Positions 35,310 through 43,981 of a stretch of DNA of 64,000 bases are shown here, in pieces. The notes under the pieces are model-generated. The model had not been told where the DNA came from and made no database searches. It was given only the letters and a program-made list of their open reading frames with translations. This DNA comes from G963663315 sp965231905 (lineage in GTDB: Bacteria; Pseudomonadota; Gammaproteobacteria; Arenicellales; Poriferihabitantaceae), in the NCBI GenBank assembly GCA_965231905.1, contig CBDDOO010000001.1, positions 62,001 through 126,000 of the forward strand. The letters are read 5' to 3'. Both the position numbers and the translations under genes were made by a program. Each line of letters opens with the position of its first letter. The first letter of the stretch is position 1.

Positions 35310-36947
35310 TCATGTCCGAACCTTGATGTCGTAAGGGGTCTGCTTGAAAGTAATGCGTTCCCGGTCAAGCGTGGTTGGCAGTAGTCGGGATTGTTCACCA
35401 TAGACAGTGAGTGGATATTCCGGATTGCACTTTGTGAAATCCGGGGCATTCCTGGTGATTTCCTCGCGGATCAAGGCGAGTATATTTCGAGTCAGGACGT
35501 TACCGCCTCCGGGGCTCTTGTCTCCCAGGATGCCGTTGTAGAGCAGAGCATATACATGGCCGCTATGGATGCCGAGCACGGGGCTGTCGCCTTTTCTGTC
35601 CCAGGGTAGGGCTGTTTCCGAGAACCACACATGGGCTGCCAGCACATGGAAACTGATGTCGGACCTGATATGCCCGTCCTCATCAAAAACCGGTGGGCCG
35701 AGTCGATAGAACCGGAACCCGCCACCCCCCTGCCAATCAGTAACTTTTGAAATTCCACTTCGGTCGCCACGGATTACAGTTCGAATGCGTGGCAGGCAGT
35801 GTGTTACGGCTTGATCGCCCATCTCTATTCCAATGTAGCGACGATCCATTTTATGGGCGACAGCTGCTGTTGTTCCAGAGCCAACAAATGAATCTAATAC
35901 CAGATCACCAGGTTGGGTACAAAGTTGCAGGCATCGCCGAATCAAACGTTCAGGTTTCTTTGCCTTGGGGAAACGCACATTTCCTTCATTGGCAATTCCT
36001 TCCCATGATATGTCATCCCATATATTTGTTAGCATACGTGCAGGTGTCAGCGTGCCATCAATGTTTCGTATATTTTTTGAGTAGAACAGAAGCTGCTTGC
36101 CATTCAGCAAATATACATCTCCATGACTATCTCTTTCGTGACAAACAATGATGTCCGGTAAAGATACTGATCTCTTCTTCGCTTCTACAATGTCCTGTCC
36201 TGCACCCTTGTCATCAATTTCTGCCAATCTGACGATTTTTTGTGCATTCTGCACTATGAATTTCTTCGCTTTCCTTAAATAATTTTTTGGCGAGCTTGAC
36301 GTATGAGATATATGATTGAGATGAAGAGATAACGGCTCAATTTTCCAATCTGCATAGCAATCATCTATATTTTGTATGAATTTGTCGTATGCCGGATCAG
36401 GGTCGCGCGGCACCCAAATACGCTTCTGGTACATTTTTGATTTATCTTTACTATACCAAAGAAGATACTCGGATGCTTTGAATACCCCTGGATTCACAGT
36501 GCTGAACGCCGAAGGCGACCGTGCCTTTAGTGTTATACGAGACACAAAATTCTTACGCTGGAATACCTCATCTGCAATAACTTTTGCATAGTCTAATTCG
36601 TTATCGTCAAGATGAATAAAAATTGACCCCGCTTGGCAAAGAAGCTCATAAATACACTCAAGCCGGGAATGCATCATCCCCAGCCAAATAGAATGTTCAA
36701 GATTGTCATCATACTTTGGAAATAATTGCTTGGTGTTAAAAGGCGGGTCAATATAGATACACTTCACTCGCCCCGTATAGAACGGTAAGAGCGCTTTCAG
36801 CGCTTCCAGATTATCGCCCTGAATCAGCATATTTCCGGCATTGGCGTCTCCGGCTGAAAGTTCGGGTATTTCCTGCAGCAGGCGGTACGGCGCCTGTTTC
36901 GCGCGCCGGATATCTTCGTCTCGTGTCAACCAGTGCAGAATGGGCAT
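35310..36947 (-). CDS. mod: Type III DNA methyltransferase, Mod subunit
   Basis: This 545-residue beta-class adenine methyltransferase supplies site recognition for the type III system. Motif IV (CIYIDPPFNTKQLFP, about residue 65) precedes motif I (LVLDSFVGSGTTAAVAHKM, about residue 365), the order expected for the class. The stretch between them, about 36040-36620, is the target recognition domain and is visibly AT-richer than both flanks. The C-terminal region contacts Res. It starts at ATG 36947 and leads the mod-res operon. Confidence 0.95.
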   Translation of the reverse strand: MPILHWLTRDEDIRRAKQAPYRLLQEIPELSAGDANAGNMLIQGDNLEALKALLPFYTGRVKCIYIDPPFNTKQLFPKYDDNLEHSIWLGMMHSRLECIYELLCQAGSIFIHLDDNELDYAKVIADEVFQRKNFVSRITLKARSPSAFSTVNPGVFKASEYLLWYSKDKSKMYQKRIWVPRDPDPAYDKFIQNIDDCYADWKIEPLSLHLNHISHTSSSPKNYLRKAKKFIVQNAQKIVRLAEIDDKGAGQDIVEAKKRSVSLPDIIVCHERDSHGDVYLLNGKQLLFYSKNIRNIDGTLTPARMLTNIWDDISWEGIANEGNVRFPKAKKPERLIRRCLQLCTQPGDLVLDSFVGSGTTAAVAHKMDRRYIGIEMGDQAVTHCLPRIRTVIRGDRSGISKVTDWQGGGGFRFYRLGPPVFDEDGHIRSDISFHVLAAHVWFSETALPWDRKGDSPVLGIHSGHVYALLYNGILGDKSPGGGNVLTRNILALIREEITRNAPDFTKCNPEYPLTVYGEQSRLLPTTLDRERITFKQTPYDIKVRT

Positions 36948-36996
36948 GGCCTACCGCTCGTTACTGTTCATTCACGGCTTGACAGCGCATAGTGTA

Positions 36997-38583
36997 TCAG
37001 CCGCGTTTTGCCCGAATCCCCAGCAGATTCCGCTCCGCTCTCCCGAAAGCGAGCGCTACATGATGAATCAGTTTGCCTTGACTCCGATACTTCTCACTGT
37101 ACCCCTTCTCCTGTATCTGCGCCATCGCCTGAACCAGAGCGGCTTCTGTACCGGATTCATCTTCCACCACCTTGAACTCCATCACGAATACCTGACCGGC
37201 ATGAATCAGCGTCATGTCCGAACGGCCATGACTGACCGCTTCTTCTACCCGAACATCGGCTTCACAAGACAGGAAATTCATGTACAGCAGACTCGCATAC
37301 CAGGACTCGTAACGACTCAAGTCCGCGCTGTCATGCCACGGGTGCGGAATCCCCGCAAGATACGCCTGGAATACCTCGGCAAATCCGTCAAAATCCCGCG
37401 CCGCCAGTAACTGAAGGAGTTGTTCTCCCTGCCTCGCAATGCGGTCGATACCTGTCATATACCGCAGCAACCCCCGATTCAGGCTCAACTCCACCTCATG
37501 GTTCGGATAGTCCAGTCGGTATTCGGTCAGGCCTCCTGTCCGTTCCTGCCCGGTAATAGTCAGATAACCGGTCTGGAACAACAGGGCATCCATGTTGTAA
37601 TTCTGTACATCAAATGTGGAGACCAGTTCCCGGTCCGCAATCCGGTTCGCAAGTTCTATCGGGCTGATCTCCTTGCGAACCAACTCCCGGTACAGGAAGG
37701 TCGGCGTGCCGGTGCGGAACCAGTAGGGTTCAAATTCCCGACTATCAAACAGCAGCAATACATCATACGGGTTGTAAACCCTCTCCTCCCCAAGCCAACT
37801 GTAACCATTGTACCAACGCCGAATCTCGTCCCGGTCAAGACCCGATAATTCCGGGCCGAATACTGTATCCAGATCGCGGTCAGTATAACCACAAATCGTA
37901 GAATACCTGGAGTCCAGACTGATGTTCTTCAGGTTGTTGAGACCCGAAAACAGATTCACGCTCGAGAACATACTGATGCCGGTGATAAAGACGAACCGGA
38001 TATGACGGGCGCTGCCCTTGATGATGCCGTAGAATCCCCGCAAATAGTCCCGGTTCGCTCTCGCCATTTCCGGGTCTTCCAGTACATCCAGTATCGGCTT
38101 GTCGTATTCATCAATCAGAATTACTACCGATTTTTTGGTGGTTCGATGCAAATGGACAATCAGCCTCAAGAGACGTTCAGAACCCTTCATGTCGGATGGG
38201 GCGAGATCAAGACCTGCACCTTCTTCGATCAGGGTCAGTTGCGTGAGGATATTCCGATCAATATCGCCCGGTTCGTTGTATTTACCGTCGAAGCTTATCC
38301 GTATCACCGGATGCTTTTGCTCTGCACTCCAGTCCCAGTGATCGTGAATATCCAGCCCCCGAAACAACTCCTCGCTGCCCTCGAACAGTTCATGCAGGGT
38401 ATCGAGCAGCAGACTCTTGCCAAAGCGCCGGGGGCGAGACAGGAAGTAGTAATCTCCCTGATCAATCATCTGCCGGATCAGGGGGGTCTTGTCAACATAG
38501 TAGCAGTTCCGTTCCCGGAGACGCCGAAGAGTCTGGTATCCGATCGGAAGTCGGCGGCGGGATATATTTTTGTTCTTGACCAT
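36997..38583 (-). CDS. AAA-ATPase-like and PD-(D/E)XK nuclease-like protein (AAA-ATPase_like/DUF1703)
   Basis: A 528-residue protein with the family opening LPIGYQTLRRLRERNCYYVDKT, a P-loop-like YFLSRPRRFGKSLLLDTL, Walker B-like VVILIDEYDKPI, and a C-terminal nuclease-like domain (GRSDMTLIHAGQVFVMEFKVVE: Asp, then EFK). Such proteins are very common in Bacteroidetes and in some gammaproteobacteria, often in many copies, and their role is unknown. Its place beside a type III restriction system and a STAND protein hints at defence, but selfish or regulatory roles are equally possible. ATG 38583 is well placed. Confidence 0.88.
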   Translation of the reverse strand: MVKNKNISRRRLPIGYQTLRRLRERNCYYVDKTPLIRQMIDQGDYYFLSRPRRFGKSLLLDTLHELFEGSEELFRGLDIHDHWDWSAEQKHPVIRISFDGKYNEPGDIDRNILTQLTLIEEGAGLDLAPSDMKGSERLLRLIVHLHRTTKKSVVILIDEYDKPILDVLEDPEMARANRDYLRGFYGIIKGSARHIRFVFITGISMFSSVNLFSGLNNLKNISLDSRYSTICGYTDRDLDTVFGPELSGLDRDEIRRWYNGYSWLGEERVYNPYDVLLLFDSREFEPYWFRTGTPTFLYRELVRKEISPIELANRIADRELVSTFDVQNYNMDALLFQTGYLTITGQERTGGLTEYRLDYPNHEVELSLNRGLLRYMTGIDRIARQGEQLLQLLAARDFDGFAEVFQAYLAGIPHPWHDSADLSRYESWYASLLYMNFLSCEADVRVEEAVSHGRSDMTLIHAGQVFVMEFKVVEDESGTEAALVQAMAQIQEKGYSEKYRSQGKLIHHVALAFGRAERNLLGIRAKRG

Positions 38584-38625
38584 TGCCCTGATATCATAAC
38601 ACTCTGGCAGTGAGTTGAATTCTCA

Positions 38626-39270
38626 CTAAACCCAGTAAGCGGTTCGGGTCATGATTCTGGATGCCAGTTTCATCAGTCCCTTGACGGGAGGAGGCAGGTC
38701 GGCGGCTCCGGCATTGACGGCCTGTTCTGCATGGGCAGCTTCATCCGTCCTCATTTGTGACACGATCTGGCGGCTTCGCAAGTCCTTGCCCGGCAATCTG
38801 CCGAGGTGATCGTCCAGGTGGGCCACCACCTGTTTTTCGGTTTGGGCAACGAAGCCGAGGTTCCATTTGTCTCCGGCCGCTCCGCTGATCGCTCCGATCA
38901 TGAATGATGCTCCGTACCAAAACGGATTCAGGACACTTTTGCGGGCGCCAAGTTCGTCCAGGCGTTGCTCGCACCAGGCCAGATGGTCGGTTTCATCGAG
39001 GGCGGCCTGTTGCATCTGTTGGCGGGTTGACTCGTTCCGGGCCGTGCAGGCCTGACTTTGATACAGCGCCTGGGCACAGATTTCGCCAACATGGTTGACA
39101 CGCATGTAGCGTCCCGCCAGAGTTCGGTCGCGGTCGCTCATGCTGTCGTCTTCTGCCACGGTGGCCGGGTATTCGCGGCTTGACCGCGCTTTGACACACA
39201 GCGTATCGAGTGTCCGGGAGGCGCCGATGAGAAGATGATCGAGACGGCTGTACTGACGTTGATGTTCCAT
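38626..39270 (-). CDS. coq7: 3-demethoxyubiquinol 3-hydroxylase (Coq7)
   Basis: This di-iron monooxygenase carries out the penultimate hydroxylation of ubiquinone synthesis. ATG 39270 (MEHQRQYSRLDHLL) gives 214 residues, the usual size. The longer open frame starts outside the family. Iron-ligand motifs are MRVNHVGEICAQALYQSQ, LDETDHLAWCEQRL and RTDEAAHAEQAVNAGA, and the end (LPPPVKGLMKLASRIMTRTAYWV) is typical. An insertion sequence has landed 54 bases upstream, possibly touching its promoter. Confidence 0.95.
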   Translation of the reverse strand: MEHQRQYSRLDHLLIGASRTLDTLCVKARSSREYPATVAEDDSMSDRDRTLAGRYMRVNHVGEICAQALYQSQACTARNESTRQQMQQAALDETDHLAWCEQRLDELGARKSVLNPFWYGASFMIGAISGAAGDKWNLGFVAQTEKQVVAHLDDHLGRLPGKDLRSRQIVSQMRTDEAAHAEQAVNAGAADLPPPVKGLMKLASRIMTRTAYWV

Positions 39271-39305
39271 AACATACAGTGTATCAGGAACTGAACCAGC
39301 CGCCA

Positions 39306-39325
39306 ATTCAGGCGTTGTCTGGTGT
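39306..39325. repeat. Left copy of target-site duplication
   Basis: ATTCAGGCGTTGTCTGGTGT is repeated exactly at 40702-40721 on the other side of the element. The outermost base at each side is shared with the element ends, so the true duplication is 18-20 bases. Long duplications of this sort fit the IS1202/ISDol1-like groups. Confidence 0.85.
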
Positions 39326-39386
39326 GTTAAGAGCAAATAGACTTGTCCGGTTTTATAGCAAATGAATTGTCCGCTATGATGATACC

Positions 39387-39424
39387 TTGATTCATCCTCC
39401 GGGTTAACCCGGAGGATGAATCAA
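39387..39424 (-). terminator. Perfect 38-base palindrome at the 3' end of the transposase gene
   Basis: Arms of 19 bases (TTGATTCATCCTCCGGGTT and its exact complement) meet without a loop, between the inner left-end repeat and the transposase stop. It could terminate transposase transcription or block read-in from outside. No clear T-run follows on the minus strand, so simple termination is not certain. Confidence 0.55.
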
Positions 39425-39469
39425 ACCGAACGTGCGCGGCGGACCGGACGCGGTCGTTCGGATGCGAGT

Positions 39470-40624
39470 TCATAGTAATTGCCCCTTGGCATCGTATCGG
39501 GCCAGTTCTCTGGGGCCGTGATGAACCGCCAGACCCTGATCCGGGTAATCCAGTACCTGGACGCGGGCTTTTACGTAATGGCAACGATGCCGATCTGCCG
39601 GAATCTGTAGCACTTTGCGCCGATAGCGCACACAGTTGTCTGCACCCACCATTCGCTCATGGCGCTCACACAGAATGTCATCCAGTACCGATGGATCGCG
39701 ACAGGCCACAAAGGCGCTGCCGGGTTCACGAGCCGGTTTCTTGAACTCGGCATGGTAGGCGGGCAGATACTCGTTTTGGAGATAGCGGTTGGCCGTGTCC
39801 ATATCGGTGATGCCAGCGCTGGCCAGTTCCTTGACCAGACGGTCCTGGTGGGTTCGAAAGACCCGCTCACAGCGCCCGCGCGCCTGCGGTGAGTAGGCTG
39901 GAATCATCTCGATGCCCAGTTGCTTCATGGCGCGTCCGAACTGTGTGGGATTGTTCTTGTCCACTTTGCCTCCAGCCTGGGGCGTATGCCAGTAATGACT
40001 GCCTCGATCCGTGTACAGCGAACAGAACAGTCCTTTCGATTCAATCACTTCGCGCACCCCCCGGAAACTGCTGCGAGTGCCTTCCTGTTCACAGAAAAAC
40101 ATCGAGTAATGCTCATTGGTCGCATCGTCCATCGTCACAATCAAATCCCAGCGCTGACCCTCCACCCACTCGTGGGTACTGCCGTCCTGATGCAACATCA
40201 TCCCCGGCCACGGCGACGACTCCCGTCTCTTGCGGTGCGCCCCGCGCTTCGCGTACCGCTTCACCACACCCGCTCCCTGCAACTGACTCTTCACCCACGT
40301 ATAACTCCTCTGACCTCCATCCCGACGATACCAGGAATGAAAGTGCTTCACGTTCCAACCCCGGTGATGATCTCGATAACGCTCCACCACATCCATCACT
40401 TCGTCTACCGGCGCCCGACGATGCGACACTTCACTCAAACGACGATCACACAATCCGTCCAGTCCTTCTTCCTCGTAACGATCTACATAACGACGGAATG
40501 TGCGACTGCACACCCCCAACAAATTCGCCGCTTCTTCCTGCGTCAATCGGCTCTTGTTCCATCCTTCATACGCTTCTTCAAATCTCATTAGCCTGGTCTC
40601 CTGTAACCACTCCACCCGGTTCAT
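39470..40624 (-). CDS. ISNCY-family DDE transposase
   Basis: The 384-residue protein starts with a helix-turn-helix typical of this group (LTQEEAANLLGVCSRTFRRYVDRYEEEG, then LDGLCDRRL). The DDE triad is plausibly in VTMDDATNEHYS (first Asp), LYTDRGSHYW (second Asp) and RGRCERVFRTHQDRLVKEL (Glu), giving an rve-type integrase core. An AAGGGGG ribosome site precedes ATG 40624. The gene is uninterrupted and the element has both ends and a target duplication, so it may still be active. Confidence 0.92.
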   Translation of the reverse strand: MNRVEWLQETRLMRFEEAYEGWNKSRLTQEEAANLLGVCSRTFRRYVDRYEEEGLDGLCDRRLSEVSHRRAPVDEVMDVVERYRDHHRGWNVKHFHSWYRRDGGQRSYTWVKSQLQGAGVVKRYAKRGAHRKRRESSPWPGMMLHQDGSTHEWVEGQRWDLIVTMDDATNEHYSMFFCEQEGTRSSFRGVREVIESKGLFCSLYTDRGSHYWHTPQAGGKVDKNNPTQFGRAMKQLGIEMIPAYSPQARGRCERVFRTHQDRLVKELASAGITDMDTANRYLQNEYLPAYHAEFKKPAREPGSAFVACRDPSVLDDILCERHERMVGADNCVRYRRKVLQIPADRHRCHYVKARVQVLDYPDQGLAVHHGPRELARYDAKGQLL

Positions 40625-40701
40625 CCAGCACCCCCTTTCAGTACTGTGTAAAACCGGACAGTTTATGTGCTACTCAACCGGACAATTCATTTGCTCTCTA
40701 C

Positions 40702-40721
40702 ATTCAGGCGTTGTCTGGTGT
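40702..40721. repeat. Right copy of target-site duplication
   Basis: This is identical to 39306-39325. Removing the element together with one copy would restore a continuous coq7-fic intergenic region of about 85 bases. Confidence 0.85.
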
Positions 40722-40734
40722 AGACTCTCCCGTT

Positions 40735-41460
40735 ATGAGTCTTGATTTTCAGCCCAACCGGAAACTGGCCCTGTTTTTATTGCAAAAGCAGTTGCCCGAT
40801 TTCGTCAGCGATTCAGTCAATCTGGAAGGTATCCATTGCACTGTGCCGGAAGTCCAGACCCTGATGGAGGGTATTTCCATCGGCGGCAGGAAGCTTGCGG
40901 AGGAGTTGATTATCCATAACCAGATAGCCGCCTGGCGGTTCCTGATAAAAAGCGTCCGGGAGAATGCCTTTGAAGTCAGCAAACCATTCGTCTGTCAACT
41001 GCACGCGATTGCCGGCAAGGATGAATCGTTGACCTGCGGGATGTTCAGGGATGGCGGTGTGAGTATTGCCGGGACTCCGTACATTCCCCCGGACCATCAG
41101 GCGCTGGATCATCACTGGAATGAACTGGAAAATTCCATGCGTTCCGATGCCGATGAACCCGAAGTGATCAGCCTGGACAAAATTTATGCGCAGGCTATCC
41201 ATGTATTTCTGCAGATAGCCAGGAACCAGTTTTTCTTCGATGTCAATAAACGGACCGGCAGACTGATGATGAATGGCGTGCTGCTGACCAAAGGATTACC
41301 CGCGATTAACCTGTCCGCCAGCAGGCAACTGGAATTCAATCGTTTGATGCTTGATTTTTATCCGGGCGGCCATGAAGAACCGATGCGCGATTTCATGTTG
41401 ACTTGCCTGGACAAGAGGCATATCGAGATTATGAAAGAATGTCCTGAATCGGTCAAATGA
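40735..41460 (+). CDS. Fic-domain protein with altered catalytic motif
   Basis: The 241-residue protein starts at ATG 40735. Upstream frame continuation lies antisense inside the insertion sequence. Residues 27-32 (SVNLEG) fit the class II inhibitory motif S/T-xxx-E-G/N, and GTPYIPPDHQALDHHWNELE matches Fic-family linkers. The active-site loop is QFFFDVNKRTGRL (residues 165-177). Compared with HxFx(D/E)xN(G/K)RxxR, the catalytic histidine is Gln165 while Asp169, Asn171, Lys172, Arg173 and Arg176 are kept. Normal AMP transfer is therefore doubtful, although some Fic proteins do other chemistry. glcD starts at the next base after the stop. Confidence 0.85.
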   Translation: MSLDFQPNRKLALFLLQKQLPDFVSDSVNLEGIHCTVPEVQTLMEGISIGGRKLAEELIIHNQIAAWRFLIKSVRENAFEVSKPFVCQLHAIAGKDESLTCGMFRDGGVSIAGTPYIPPDHQALDHHWNELENSMRSDADEPEVISLDKIYAQAIHVFLQIARNQFFFDVNKRTGRLMMNGVLLTKGLPAINLSASRQLEFNRLMLDFYPGGHEEPMRDFMLTCLDKRHIEIMKECPESVK

Positions 41461-42915
41461 ATGAACACTAATCAAATCCGGGCGTTGTTTGAAAGGGCCC
41501 TGCCGGCGCAATCCATCGTTTCGGATCAGGCTGAATTGCGGGTCTATGAATGCGATGGCCTGAGCGCCTACAGGCAGATCCCGAAGCTGGTGGCGTTGCC
41601 CGACTGCATTGAGCAGGTTCAACGCGCCATGGCGATCTGCCGGGAACACGGTATTCCGATCGTCAGCAGAGGCGCTGGAACCAGTCTGTCGGGGGGCGCT
41701 TTGCCGCACCGGGACGGCATTGTGCTGAGTCTGGCGAAAATGAACCAGATGCTGGAACTGGATCTGGCCAATCGCACCGCCACAGTCCAGCCGGGGATGC
41801 GGAACCTGGCAATCTCCGAGGCGGTCAGGAAGCATGGCCTGTATTACGCCCCCGATCCTTCATCCCAGATCGCGTGCACGATCGGCGGCAATGTCGCGGA
41901 AAACGCGGGCGGGGTGCATTGTCTGAAATATGGATTGACGGTACACAATATCACCGCCTTGAAAATAGCGACCATCGAAGGTGAGTTGCTTGAAATCGGA
42001 GGCTCCAGCCTGGATTTCCCCGGCTTTAATCTGCTTTCACTGATGATCGGGTCCGAGGGAATGCTGGGTATTGTGGTCGAGGTCACGGTGAAACTGTTGC
42101 CGATACCGGATACCGCGAAAGTGATCATGGGTGTGTTCGATTCGGTGCAAAGCGCAGGCGACAGCGTGGCCGATATTATCGGCAATGGTATCATTCCGGG
42201 GGGCATTGAAATGATGGACAATCCGGCGATACGCGCCGCTGAAGATTTTGTCAAGGCCGGTTATCCGACCGAAGCCAGCGCCATATTATTGTGTGAGCTG
42301 GACGGCACATCGACGGAAGTGGATGACCAGATTGAGCGGGTGAGGCAAATATTCGATCAAAACGGCGCGGTCGAAAGCCGGGTTGCCAGGGATGAGCGGG
42401 AGAGAGCGTTGTTCTGGTCAGGCAGGAAGGCCGCCTTCCCGGCGGTCGGTCGGATTTCACCGGATTATTATTGTATCGACGGCACCATTCCGCGTAAATC
42501 TCTGGGTTATATGCTGACGGAAATAAACCGTCTCTCCGGGCAGTATCAACTACCTGTCGCCAATGTGTTTCATGCCGGGGACGGCAATCTGCATCCACTG
42601 ATTCTTTATGATGCCAACCAGCCCGGTGAATTGGAAAAAACCGAAAAACTGGGCAGTGAAATTCTTCAGTTATGCGTTGCAGTCGGCGGCACGATTACCG
42701 GGGAGCATGGCGTGGGCGTCGAGAAAATCGGTGAAATGTGCATCCAGTTCAATGACCAGGAGCGGGAGCAATTCCATAGTGTGCGGGACTGTTTCGACCC
42801 GGACCGATTGTTCAATCCCGGCAAGGCCATACCGACTCTGGCCCGATGCGCCGAACACAATGCCATGCATGTCCATGCGGGGGAATTACCCTTCCCGGAA
42901 CTGGAGCGTTTCTGA
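41461..42915 (+). CDS. glcD: Glycolate oxidase subunit GlcD, FAD-linked
   Basis: This is the catalytic FAD subunit converting glycolate (or D-lactate) to glyoxylate. It has 484 residues with an FAD_binding_4 domain (PIVSRGAGTSLSGGALPH; DPSSQIACTIGGNVAENAGGVHCLKYG; SLMIGSEGMLGIVVEVTV) and a FAD-oxidase C-terminal domain (VFHAGDGNLHPLILYD; ITGEHGVGVEKIGEM; RLFNPGKAIP). The ATG follows the Fic stop directly with no obvious ribosome site, so translation may be coupled to fic. glcE overlaps its stop by 1 base. Confidence 0.95.
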   Translation: MNTNQIRALFERALPAQSIVSDQAELRVYECDGLSAYRQIPKLVALPDCIEQVQRAMAICREHGIPIVSRGAGTSLSGGALPHRDGIVLSLAKMNQMLELDLANRTATVQPGMRNLAISEAVRKHGLYYAPDPSSQIACTIGGNVAENAGGVHCLKYGLTVHNITALKIATIEGELLEIGGSSLDFPGFNLLSLMIGSEGMLGIVVEVTVKLLPIPDTAKVIMGVFDSVQSAGDSVADIIGNGIIPGGIEMMDNPAIRAAEDFVKAGYPTEASAILLCELDGTSTEVDDQIERVRQIFDQNGAVESRVARDERERALFWSGRKAAFPAVGRISPDYYCIDGTIPRKSLGYMLTEINRLSGQYQLPVANVFHAGDGNLHPLILYDANQPGELEKTEKLGSEILQLCVAVGGTITGEHGVGVEKIGEMCIQFNDQEREQFHSVRDCFDPDRLFNPGKAIPTLARCAEHNAMHVHAGELPFPELERF

Positions 42916-43979
42916 TGACGGGGAATATCGAGGAAGAGTTGCGGGAGCGTGTTGCCTGCGCCCGCAGGGAGTCCACACCGTTGGCCATTCGCGGAGGCGG
43001 CAGCAAGGATTTCTATGGCCGGGAAATAACCGGGCAGACGCTCTTGACCCGTCAGCATGCCGGGATTCTGGATTATCAGCCAACGGAACTGGTGATTACT
43101 GCGCGGGCGGGAACCTCCCTGCGGGAAATCCAGGAAACTCTGGCGGACCACAATCAGATGCTGGGCTTTGAGCCGCCGTTGTTTGCGCCGTCTGCGACTC
43201 TGGGGGGCACGATTGCCACCGGCCTGGCTGGCCCCCGTCGTCCTTACGCCGGGTCGGTGAGTGATTTTGTGCTGGGTATGAAGGCGCTGACCGGCAAGGG
43301 CGAAATTCTCCGTTTTGGCGGCAAGGTTATCAAGAATGTCGCCGGATTCGATGTTTCCCGACTGATGGTCGGCGCTATGGGATGCCTGGGTGTCGTTCTG
43401 GAGGTCTCACTCAAGGTATTACCGATGCCGTTGCGGGAAACTACGGTCAAACTGGAACACTGTGAGGCTGGGGAGTCCCTGGAGCTCATGACTGCGTTGG
43501 CTCGCAAGCCATTGCCGGTTTCAGCGGCTTGCTGGGTCGGAGGGGTGACCTGGCTGCGCTTGTCGGGCACGGATGCCGGGGTTGATTCGGCGATCCGGCA
43601 GATTGGCGGAGAAGTGGATCGGCAGGAGGGTTCGTTCTGGCACAGCATTCGCGAGCTTAGTCATGGTTTTTTCAAGGACGACGGCCTTCTGCTTCGCGGT
43701 TCAGTCGCACCCGCAACGCCGGTGATCTGCCCGCAGACTCCGCAACTGATGGACTGGGGCGGCGCCGTGCGCTGGGTTTGCGGCGCCGGGGATGACAGTG
43801 AATTCGAGCGTCAGGTTCGCTGCCATCGGGGGTATGTTACCCGGTTCAGGAATGCCGACAGAAGCGGACAGGTATTCGGCCCGGTTGATTCGGTGAGGGT
43901 GAAGTACCAGCAGCGCCTGAAGGATGCTTTCGACCCGCACCGGATTCTGAATCCGGGCAGGATGTATGCGGGTTTATAG
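42915..43979 (+). CDS. glcE: Glycolate oxidase subunit GlcE, FAD-binding
   Basis: This is the second flavin-binding subunit of glycolate oxidase, 354 residues from ATG 42915 (MTGNIEEELRERV). The PP-loop region TPLAIRGGGSKDFYGR and GGTIATGLAGPRRPYAGSVSDFVLGM are typical, as are the KNVAGFDVSRLMVGAMGCLG segment and the C-terminal HRILNPGRMY. An ATG-in-TGA overlap with glcD and a 2-base gap to glcF define a tight operon. Confidence 0.95.
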   Translation: MTGNIEEELRERVACARRESTPLAIRGGGSKDFYGREITGQTLLTRQHAGILDYQPTELVITARAGTSLREIQETLADHNQMLGFEPPLFAPSATLGGTIATGLAGPRRPYAGSVSDFVLGMKALTGKGEILRFGGKVIKNVAGFDVSRLMVGAMGCLGVVLEVSLKVLPMPLRETTVKLEHCEAGESLELMTALARKPLPVSAACWVGGVTWLRLSGTDAGVDSAIRQIGGEVDRQEGSFWHSIRELSHGFFKDDGLLLRGSVAPATPVICPQTPQLMDWGGAVRWVCGAGDDSEFERQVRCHRGYVTRFRNADRSGQVFGPVDSVRVKYQQRLKDAFDPHRILNPGRMYAGL

Positions 43980-43981
43980 TC

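Larger units (their letters stand above)
39325..40702 (-). mobile_element. Intact ISNCY-like insertion sequence
   Basis: The element is about 1.38 kb. The left end begins TGTTAAGAGCAAATAGAC and the right end (reverse complement) begins TGTAGAGAGCAAATGAATT, so both ends start TGT. Each end carries a second, inner copy of the GCAAAT...TTGTCCGGTT unit (GCAAATGAATTGTCCG near 39359-39374; GCACATAAACTGTCCGGTT near 40651-40669), probably tandem transposase-binding sites. It encodes one DDE transposase on the minus strand and a palindromic terminator. It is flanked by an 18-20 bp direct repeat, which indicates fairly recent insertion. Confidence 0.88.

Noticed and set aside
39889..41460. A long plus-strand frame of 523 codons running into the Fic gene
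   Set aside because: Its first 280 or so codons are antisense to the transposase and have low-complexity composition. Fic homology begins only at ATG 40735.
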